From Tulasnella sp. 424 (taxonomy: Eukaryota; Basidiomycota; Agaricomycetes; Cantharellales; Tulasnellaceae): a stretch of DNA of 64,000 bases. Positions 55,746-64,000 of the stretch are shown here, in pieces. Numbering within the stretch: the stretch's first letter is position 1; each line of letters begins with the position of its first letter. A program made the position numbers and the translations under genes. Location: contig WSUB01000120.1 of NCBI GenBank assembly GCA_019633425.1, forward strand, positions 62,001 to 126,000, written 5' to 3'. The notes under the pieces are model-generated. The model was not told the DNA's origin. It worked only from the letters and a program-made list of their open reading frames with translations, and made no database searches.

Positions 55746-55929
55746 AAAATAACCCCAACCGGAGCCTAATAAATCTCTTACAACAAAGTCCGAAACGTAT
55801 CGCATTTTATGAGTCCGAATCCGAATTAGACAAAGTCGAGGCCACAGAAACTCTAATGTGGAAGGAATCTATCTCGTTGTGTCTAAGTGATAGCCAAACG
55901 CTGAGGCTGAAGAAGCGCTGTCGCAATCT

Positions 55930-56712
55930 CTAGTTGAGAGCGGAGGCGGCTTCTATGAAGCGTCTAGTGATACGGTAACCACCGATAGAGGCTTCCTTGA
56001 ACGTGGGGTCGGCCAAGAGAGCGCGTTCGATTGCTGGTATGTCGCGGACTTTGAAGACGACACTGAGTGGACACGGCAATGATGAAAATTAGAAACGAGC
56101 AGAAAATGGCAATCCGTTGGACCACTCACTTCTTGGACAGAGGGAAGGTCGAATCCACGTTCTTGAGGTGATGCTCCTTCCAGCGACGGTAGATGGGCAT
56201 CGACAGGGTCACGAGGCTTTCGCTAAAGTAATCCCGAGCAGCTCGAGCCCACTTGGAACGTGCTTCGTTATCGCGTTCCGCCATCTCAATAATATCTAAG
56301 TAGTCACGATCGACAAGCCTGGTTCCGTTGGTACTAGTAAAGTTGGTTATGAGGCGGTGGTCACGAATGAGGCGTAAAATGCCACTCACTGGGTGTACTC
56401 TCCTCGTCGGATGACCAACTCTGCAACTTGCCTCGGAGAGAGGACTTGTAAATCAGGTGAATTCTCAAAGTCGTTGGGGCTTCCACGCTTGCGAAGTGTG
56501 GGGCAAATGAGCGGTGGTCCGGTTGGTTCCGAGTCATCTCTCTTAAACAATTCGGGGTATTTGGCCCGAACCTCAATCTCCTTTCTCCTGGCTTGCAGTC
56601 GGCGTATATCCGTTCCGTGTTCCGCTGGGCGGGGTCTTGCTGGTTCGTCGAGAGTGGCAGCCACAAAAGTAGCAAGGACAGCTGCGAAAGTAGCAAGAGA
56701 GAGGACCCGCAT
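55930..56712 (-). CDS. Small secreted protein with dibasic processing sites
   Basis: Exons 56712-56390, 56333-56130 and 56062-55930 encode 219 aa. Residues 1-20 are a signal peptide (MRVLSLATFAAVLATFVAAT). Two Lys-Arg sites follow (ELFKR before DDSEP, TLRKR before GSPND), which suit Kex2 cleavage and would free a roughly 25-residue Pro-rich piece with one Cys and a C-terminal part. The C-terminal half is strongly helical and charged (DNEARSKWARAARDYFSESL; IYRRWKEHHLKNVDSTFPL) and ends with EASIGGYRITRRFIEAASAL. All phases close. An upstream in-frame ATG exists at 56814 but would bury the signal peptide. I do not recognise the family. Confidence 0.75.
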
Positions 56713-56723
56713 GGCGAATTCGT

Positions 56724-56747
56724 GAGAGAGAGAGAGAGAGAGAGAGA
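56724..56747. repeat. (GA)n microsatellite in the 5' UTR of the small secreted protein gene
   Basis: About 12 GA units, reading as a CT tract 12-35 nt upstream of the start codon. Pyrimidine tracts here are common near fungal transcription starts. Confidence 0.8.
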
Positions 56748-58147
56748 AGGAGGGGGGATCACGAACGAACGACAACCCAAAGGGCTTTGCTGAGCTGGCA
56801 TGCCTGTCCTTCATATAGCGTAGCCGGCGACACGAGGGGTTGTTCCTATTATTGGCGTACAGTTGACCCTAGCGGTGGGACCCCTAGTGTGAATTTTAGC
56901 TCAGACAACCATCGGAGAGAGCCCAAAAAGAATCCACGAAACCGTCGAATTCTTGAGTTTCTGATCGTCTGTCAAGAGATTCGCGGGTCTGATCCGCACT
57001 CTAACCTGCATATGCTGCCCAGTTGAGCGCATGAGTACTCCTCTAAAACAGAGGCTGCTTATTCTTGCAGGAGTTACATTTTGTCACGATCCGAATAAGT
57101 TCGAAGTTGCCCTTCTGTGACACGCTGTGCTTTAAGGTACCGCCCCACCTCGTTGGAAGTCCGCTAAGAGTCGGAGTGTTCTCTCAAGATACCCGTCGGG
57201 TTAGGCAAGCGTGATGGGAAGGGTCCATTGCTTCCTTCTGATGGATCCGAGTTTGGCAGTCCTATCATTGGCTCCGATGCTCCGCCCATAGCGGGGCGCG
57301 ATCGCCGTGTGATGAAGAACCATACGAAAACGAGTTGTGGAGCGCTTCCACTTACGGCATGCAAACTCTAGTTCCAGGACCACGTAGAGTGTGTTTCCTC
57401 GGCTTCGGAGCGGAGGACAACAGGCTCAGACTTCTTGCGTAGGTGGGGCCAGCGCGACGATTCTCGAGACTCGTGCAAGTCATCGGCAGATTCGAGACAA
57501 GTCCTTTCTCGTATGGTTACGAAGTCGAACCACTTTGAAACTCGGGAAACGAAAGGAGGTCAGAAAATAGTATGTACGGCTGTTTGCAAAACTCGAGAGA
57601 CCGTCTCGCGCACTCGCCCACATGTCTCACGGTAAGTATGTACAACCTCGCCCCACACCGTCCCGTCGGCCACCGGCACCCGGGCAAGCGGATTTTGGAC
57701 ATGTCGTTATCCTTTGGGACTCTGAAGGGGAGATTGGGGCGTGCGGCGGGCTTTCGTACCTGGACTGGGCTGGTGAGAATGCTGTATGTGCGCGAGACCG
57801 TGTCTCTCGCGTTTTGTAAATGGTTGTAATGCCCAATCGTATTATTTATTTTCCAGTTCAGTTATTTAGTGAGCGATTCCCTGGTTGAGGTCCAGCAACG
57901 AGGTGATGGATGGCGTATAATTCAGATGCCGCCTCCCTTGATGGAAGGTTTTGCAGCCCCCCGTTGGCTCGGCTAAGTAAGATGAGCTAAGAAATGCCTG
58001 CGTTTTGCTGCCTTGCCATGGACTTTCCTGAGCATTACTAACCATAATTGTCCAACGGGGCCCTGCTAGGCATCACGTGGTCTACGCCCTCTGAATCATC
58101 AATTTGGTCACCCATCTTGAATCAATCGAGTCGCAGACCCGCTAACT
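56748..58147. other. Divergent intergenic region
   Basis: About 1.4 kb between the leftward secreted-protein gene and the rightward F-box gene. A stem-loop near 56985-57005 recalls a tRNA T arm but fails the B-box test. The last ~110 bp belong to the inverted duplication. No supportable gene. Confidence 0.45.
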
Positions 58148-59860
58148 ATGAAGGACACATTCAATCATTTGGAGCTAGAGCGACTGGCAGGAGAGACTGC
58201 GGCTCAGGCATTCGGCGTCGGTTTCAATGATCTTGACTCGTGAGTGAGAAACCAAATACTTAGTCTGAATCCACTTTCTGACCAATCCCCTTTGCGCCGT
58301 CACAGTTTCATAACGCAACAGTGCGAAAACCGCGGAGGATCCGAAGTGATTGGAAGACTGGACTTTTTCCTTGGTTGTCTTTCCCGATACCGGAACCGCC
58401 TGTTGCACGTTGAACTTCTCCCAGACGACATCCTTCTGCACATATTCAGGCTTGCCGTCAACTTCGACGAGCTCACAGACATCACGAGGAACACCAACCT
58501 TTCTCGAGAAATACAGAAACATTACCGAAACCTTTACTCCATCCAGATGGTGCAGAAGAGGTGGCACGACATCATCGTCTCCTACTCGCCGTTCTGGTCT
58601 CGCATCAGCACTTCAATGCCACAAAATGCGATCGACCTCGCTCTCACGCGAGCTAAAGAGACTCCCCTCTGCATTCGGGCTCGATACGATGAAGGAGAAA
58701 GTGCACGTCATTTCATGGATATGGTTTTGCCATGGTCCAGTCGTATCGGGAGCTTGATGATCGACCTAGGAAATGGAGGAAAGGAGATGTTTGCCCCGCT
58801 TTGGATGCGTCTCCCAGCCATCCAAAAATTGCAAATCACACATGCGGAAGATATTCCATACCAAGGATCCAACAAAAGCTCCCCTACCCATGGAATTCCT
58901 TCTCCGCATTGGATCCACCTCCGTAATAGTGCACTCCCCACCGCCCCAATACTGTACGCCCGGGTCGAAGAACTAATTCTTGAGCATCCCTCTGCGACAT
59001 TGACTTGCGACGTCTTGAAGTCGATTGTCTTGAGTGCACCGAGGCTTCGCACCCTTCGGTTGGACACCCTGAGACCGGAAAGCCTGCACGACGAGTCTCT
59101 GGTAGATCCCTTGCCCGTGCCCAACCTCCAGCACCTTCACATGCGCTACGTCGACGGAGATATGGTGCGTTGTACTCTAGACTGCTTCCAGCTCTCGCCG
59201 TCCACCAGCATACGGATTCGTCCCTGGGGCTGGGGTGTGGAACGGTACGAGGGCCAGATTCGGTCTCAAATATGGGCGGCGCTTCGTTCCACGGCAGAAC
59301 CGTCATTCTGTCTGGACTTGGCTCCATGGGCGTATAAACTCCAGACAGGAAAATCCTCGATAGAAATTGAGGGTTCAATTGAGGGCATAGGCTGCCGGTG
59401 GCCGGACTTCTTCAAAGGGTTTGTGCCACGGGCTGGGCAGGCGGCGCCTCTCCGCGTATACGTCTTCCTCAGGTCTACCTCAAGGTCTTTTGAAGAGCTC
59501 CCAAACGAGGATTGTCTTGCGGGACTGCATACTGATACCTTTGTTATGATGTAATGGATGAAATGTATAATCGATAATAATTATAAGAGCACGAGTGCAC
59601 GGCTAATTACAAAATAAATAAATAAATAAAATCAACCTGAGCTTGTATCACGTCCTAAACGAATCCGGCCACGCTAAGCACCCTGTAAGATCACATGTTT
59701 ACCAACTGCGGTGGCCACTAGGAGTGAATTACTCGAGTTGGTTGGGTCAAATTATCATTCATTCGCTTCAACCCTTCTGCACCGTGATCGAAGACATCTC
59801 CCGGCCTCTAGGCCTCATCCGACTCTCCTCACGGACGAGCGTCGGAATCGGTTGGGGCTA
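58040..59860. repeat. Right arm of inverted duplication (F-box gene plus flanks)
   Basis: Reverse complement of about 35163-36960. The homology runs from about 100 bp upstream of the F-box ATG to about 300 bp beyond its stop, including AATAAATAAATAAA and the GAATCCGGCCACGCTAAGCA segment. Confidence 0.75.
58148..59554 (+). CDS. F-box protein, right copy of inverted pair
   Basis: Exons 58148-58239 and 58306-59554 encode 446 aa. The N-terminal exon reads MKDTFNHLELERLAGETAAQ and is conserved with the left copy at 35447. The F-box is VELLPDDILLHIFRLAVNFD with KRWHDIIVSYSPFWSR. The Leu-rich part (SLMIDLGNGGKEMF; APRLRTLRLDTLRPESL) and the C-terminus (PNEDCLAGLHTDTFVMM) are aligned throughout, with small indels near the end. 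Both arms keep open frames and splice sites, so both copies are probably active. It is followed on the same strand by four-helix membrane copy 3, mirroring the left block. Confidence 0.85.
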
Positions 59861-60789
59861 CTTCCACACCAGTCGATTCGGGGCTAGCTTGTATTCGGGG
59901 ACACGTTGGCTCGGATGTCGTGGAGTGTGTCGATCTCTGGTCCGAGTTGGAGTTTGGCAGCCATCATGTCCCCACTCGCATCCCTACATCCCGTGCATGA
60001 CTTCTCCGCGTAATCCTGAACATTAACCGAATCCAATGTGTTCTCTTAGACCGACAGAACAGGGCTTGTCTTGGGTGCATTCCGTCTCGCACTGGAGAGG
60101 GGTGCGAAGGATAGTAGATAGGACCCTGTTCGGGTTTCCCTTCGGGGTTTCCCTCGCATACACAACGATCCCCCTTCCTCAAGTTCCGGCTTCTCCAGCA
60201 CCACTTACGCCACCGGAGTACCGGGAGTTAGGGTTCATATATTATTTGCCATAGCTTGCCTTCACTTTCGGACCCCTGACAGAACTAAGCCGCGCGAGGA
60301 GCGATTTAGATAAGAGCATTGGAGCTGCATGAAGATTCTTCTCCAAGTAGGGCCACATCCATCCTCGTCGTTTGAGCGGAGGAGCAGCTTGTAGCTTTCA
60401 TTAAAACCAGGAGAAGCCTTATTCGTCGAGGAACGGATTGTGGACCACCAAGTGCCAAAAGCGGCTTTCCGCCGGGAATCCCGGGCAAGATGCCTCCACT
60501 GTCCCTGAACTCTCTGGACAAGATGCACAGTCGCTTTGTTCTACATTTATATCCCCCCTCACTCGGCGGTCCTAGTATCGAAGGGACATGCACTGCAATG
60601 TGCATTTCGCAGCAGTCAGCTTATCCTTGGACAGCAGCTTCCATCTCAAGCATCCGAAGCACATACTCGGCTACCACCGCGAAGATATGCATTCTCCATC
60701 TTTAAGAGCCTACCACCCCTCAAAATACTAGATAACGCCTGGTTCTCCCCTCACCCCGACTTGGACCCCCTGCTCTCTGCCGATCACCA
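59555..60789. other. Intergenic region
   Basis: About 1.2 kb between the F-box gene and membrane copy 3. The first 300 bp belong to the inverted arm. The rest has only short open frames on both strands without splice support. Confidence 0.45.
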
Positions 60790-63142
60790 ATGATTACTCG
60801 CTGTTCACGTGTATTCAAACACATCGGGAGGTCCTTGTCGCTTTCATCGGTTCAAGAGTCGGATTGCCCCCAGGAATCATCCTCACCCTCCTCGCCATCA
60901 AAACACCCCCAGCTTGAAATCCGGACGTCCCGAAGACATTTTGGGGTTGTCGGACTACTTTCCGCCTTTTGCGTCTTCGCCATCACAGGCGGCACTGCAA
61001 CATTGATATTAGGATGGATATGCACGTTCCATGACACGGTCGCAGGCGAAGGCGGTGTCATCTCTGCAGTACGGAGCGGGTCATTTGCGGTTAGGGAATC
61101 GTCTAACCTCGACGAAGATCTCGCAGCATATCAGATACACGCGGAGACGCTGCGCATATTGACGTTCTCCGCCTTGGCAGTAAGTCGAGGTGGTCGCCTA
61201 GTTCCTTATTCTCGACTAACGCAACATTTCGCGCAGAGCCACCTCGTCTCTCTTACAAGCGCGATTCTCGTTACTCTGTTGGCATACCGTGCAGCCACGC
61301 AATGGCTACATGCCTCAGATAATCCCGACGATGTAAATCTCACTCCTATCCAGTGAGTTTTCTGGTCCAAACAATTGTGGTTGATCATGGACTAACCAAC
61401 CGTGGACTGCTTGGCCAAAGGTACGGACTGCTCGTCCGAACTCTAGGCTCGGGGAGCCTGATGTCGATCATAAACACCCTGCGTTACATTAGCCGTTCGA
61501 GAAGGGCGAGCGCGCCTCGGTTCTTCAAGGAAGCTCTCGTCGGTGTAACGGGGATCTACCTCCTCTGTCACATGGTCGGACTGGTTGACCTGTGGTTACA
61601 CAGCAGCGCTCGGTCGATATCCGTCGTACGAGCTACATCAGTAAATTCCGAAGCGCTATACGGAATCACGTACGACGACTCCAGATGCGGACCATTCAAC
61701 AACACTGAACTACCCTGCCAGAAGCTCATCTATCCGTACGATGGAGAGATTTCTTACGCTCACGAGGAGCAATGGATGTACCTCGAAGGTTACGACGCGG
61801 CTGCGGACATCAACCCGTACACGCGGTTGGAATACATCAACAACACGTCCATTCTGGTCCCTGGTTCGGCCAAAAACTTCAAGTCTCAAGGATTCACTTT
61901 CCACACGTATGGGCTTCGCGTGGAGTGTGCAAACCTTCGAGATAGCTGTGACAGGCTCTCGGTACCTGCGATCGAAAACCTCGTACCGGGCGCGACGCCA
62001 GTTACCAATTGTTCAAAAGCTGGATACCCACGGATACCGTATTACACGTCTGGAGAACTCAAGGAGTCAGGACTAGACACTAGGAATATCGAAAGCTTGG
62101 TACTGGGGATCATCGGCGATGAAATGGGAGGAATGCTGTATGTCATGCACACGCAGGATCTACCCATGGCTCATCATATCTCTTTCCTTCTAGTCACGGT
62201 ACCGCCGACTTTTCGTCGGGGTGGACCTCCAACCCAGCTTCTACGGTCGTCCAGCTGCGGTGGCCCAACGTCACTGCTCATGGAGAAACTGTTACTCCTG
62301 GCGTCGCGTACACCAATGCCCTGGACCTATATGTAACATGCAGCATGGCGTATCTCGATGTGGTCGCACAATACGATCCTATAGAGGCCGAGTGGAGTAT
62401 CGTGGCGACAGATCTTTCGTCGCCAGAACTTGCATCCGTCTTTTGGACTCCAATGATCTTCCAACTCGGGACGGACGACCTCTTACACGACCTTAAGACA
62501 TATGTCATGAACCGTGGATCACAGACGATAGACACTCTCGAGTCGTCGATGGCGAAGTACGGCATGGCGTACGTTGTCCCGATGACGACATTCATTGCGG
62601 CATCAAATGTGACAAGCCCTCAACTCGTCACCTTGGGATTGTACCCAACAGCACCTACCCTTATCTTGATCACCTGCCTCTACATCTACTCCCTGGCTTC
62701 TCTTGTTATTTTTTTCGTCGCCTGCACTGGCAACAACCGTACGATTTTCGTACCCCGTCAACTGACAAGGAAAATGGAGAGTGACAAGGAGACGTCGGCA
62801 CTTGAGGTGGCCCAAACATGGTTGACAGACCCTCTACCGTTCATTGGGACGACGTTTCCTGGCTGGGATGGACGACAGGCTGCGCGCTCTGCGGAGAGCG
62901 ACCCGCTTCGGCAAGTCTATGATAGCGACTGGGAGTTGGGGAATGTTAAAATTGGGCTGTGCAGGGGGAGCAATGGAGAGATGATATTTGGGCTTAAGCA
63001 CCAAAGTCACTCGCGGTCGCGAAGGTACGGACGTGTATTCCAGGTGGTGGACGAAGAGAGTGCATTCCAGGACAAGGTTCCTATTCATGGAAATGTACTG
63101 GTCATTCCGTCGCTTGCAGCGGTAGGGAAAGCAGAATCCTGA
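60790..63142 (+). CDS. Four-helix membrane protein, copy 3
   Basis: Exons 60790-61179, 61237-61352, 61421-62137 and 62194-63142 encode 723 aa. Helices are about 53-76 (GVVGLLSAFCVFAITGGTAT), 131-152 (LVSLTSAILVTLLAYRAATQ), 207-230 (LVGVTGIYLLCHMVGLVDLW) and 560-585 (TLILITCLYIYSLASLVIFF). The extracellular loop shows PVTNCSKAGYPRIPYYTSGE and glycosylation sites. The tail has TWLTDPLPFIGTTFPGWDG and SDPLRQVYDSDWELGNVKIG. The third donor is CTGTATGT rather than the CAGTACGT of copy 2, which changes His to Leu at the join but keeps phase. Copy 3 is the most diverged of the three, mainly in the N-terminal 130 residues. Confidence 0.82.
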
Positions 63143-63189
63143 GTTAGCCTATTGTTATTATCTAGATATTACGCTGGTTTCGTGCCTCA

Positions 63190-63550
63190 TAAACTATGCC
63201 TCCGGTCCTTGCCGAGTTGAGATTTGAAGTAATTTTGTATAGTAGATAAAATTAAATACCAAAGTGGTAAAGTCGATCCGCGGAGAGCACGAGCTTAGTG
63301 TTCCCTTGAATCGGTACATTCCCAGAATTGCTGAGCAGTGAAGCGGCAAGTGCGTCCCATACTGCTCCCAAATTAGGAGAAGCCAGAAGGTGCTTTGCTT
63401 GTAAAGGGAATTGGTGGATCTCTTTGGCCACCCGTCGAGAGGCTTTGTGCCGGGAGTCTCGGTGATTACCTAATTATTCGCGGCTGAGTTCGCCTGCTCG
63501 GTCCCTGAGCACCCTTTGTCTGCCTTGCAACTCTTCCCACCTGTCCTTAA
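63190..63550. repeat. Inverted repeat arm (promoter-like copy from membrane copy 2)
   Basis: Reverse complement of 40500-40840. Landmarks are CTTGCCGAGTTGAGATTTGA, CCAAAGTGGTAAA and TTCCCTTGAATCGG. It is followed within 30 bp by part of exon 3 of a copy-2-like gene, with exons 1-2 and the start of exon 3 deleted. Confidence 0.7.
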
Positions 63551-63577
63551 GCTTGTCAGTCGGATCAATGTAATAGG

Positions 63578-64000
63578 ATGGCTGTAATCGAAGCCTTCGT
63601 ACATGGTTCGGGCCCAGTCACCAACTGTTCGAAAGCCGGATACCCGCGTATCCCATACTATACGTCTGGAGACCTCAAGATATCGGGACGAGACACGAGG
63701 AATATCCAGAGCTTAGTGATAGGAATCATCGGAGATAAAATGGGAGGGATGCGATGCGTCATGTGAACATCGAAGTTGCACATAACTCACCATCTATCTT
63801 TTTTTCTAGTCATGGCACAGTCGATTTCTCGTCGGGATGGACATCCAACGCGCCCAGCTTCCACAATCGTTCAACTGCAGTGGGAACACGCTAACGACGG
63901 ATGGAACGGTGGCAACCCCGGCGTGCAGTAACACAACACCCTGGACCCATACGCAACATTTAAACTGTCGTACCTCGACGTCACCACGCAGTACGACCAC
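63578..64000 (+). pseudogene. Truncated copy of four-helix membrane gene copy 2 (runs off the window)
   Basis: 63578-63766 reads IEAFVHGSGPVTNCSKAGYP, then SGDLKISGRDTRNIQSLVIG, almost identical to the end of exon 3 of copy 2 (only a few changes, such as Asp-Lys for Asp-Glu). The donor CAGTACGT has become CGATGCGT. After a TTTTTTTCTAG acceptor at 63810 the exon 4 start is present (DFSSGWTSNAP) but meets a TAA near 63930 (GTGCAGTAA). The 5' exons are missing. It continues past the window end, so more of the copy may lie outside. Confidence 0.75.

Noticed and set aside
56985..57045. tRNA-like hairpin on the minus strand
   Set aside because: The putative T loop reads ATCAGAC, lacking the A of the B box, and no acceptor stem or A box fits.

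Overview
The window is nuclear DNA of a filamentous basidiomycete, most likely an agaricomycete. Nearly every gene is split by short introns (mostly 50-90 nt) with GT..AG ends and CTNAC-type branch sites. The fungal genes present are RPB1, a Bni4-type PP1 regulator, SPC25, RTF1, a GT61 glycosyltransferase and many F-box proteins. All exon models below were built by hand from splice consensus, reading-frame closure and comparison of paralogues inside the window. No RNA evidence or database search was used.

Layout. 1-8 kb is a conserved housekeeping block: the 3' end of RPB1 (+), then on the minus strand a Bni4-like protein, SPC25 and a branched-chain aminotransferase. 8.5-24.3 kb is a minus-strand tandem array of a small single-pass membrane protein gene. 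Nine copies look intact and five are decayed. In the core of the array an intact 'B' copy alternates with a dead 'A' copy in units of about 2-2.5 kb. B genes have three exons: a short variable exon with two cysteines, a 231-nt exon with the membrane helix and a basic, charged tail, and an exon ending in a conserved MPSK...LPELVFAI motif. A conserved 14-bp box lies 188-207 bp upstream of every B-type start codon. 24.8-26.3 kb holds a secreted Thr/Ala-repeat protein. 27.5-30.9 kb holds a tandem pair of F-box-like genes.

31-40.8 kb and 58-64 kb carry a second expanded set: a four-helix membrane protein of about 720-740 aa (three full copies, three fragments) interleaved with an F-box gene (two copies). 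The two blocks lie in inverted orientation about 21 kb apart and share about 1.8 kb of F-box gene plus flanks. Between them, 41.5-48 kb holds a GT61 glycosyltransferase followed by RTF1. The junction between these two genes has been tandemly duplicated, leaving an extra RTF1 5' copy whose open frame runs into unrelated sequence. 48.7-56.7 kb holds a single-pass membrane protein with a signal peptide, two tandem F-box genes and a small secreted protein.

Taken together, stable single-copy genes at 1-8, 41-43 and 46-50 kb alternate with fast-changing blocks of membrane proteins and F-box proteins. The most unusual item is the B/A dyad array with its variable two-cysteine ectodomain and shared upstream box. 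Its function is not known to me.
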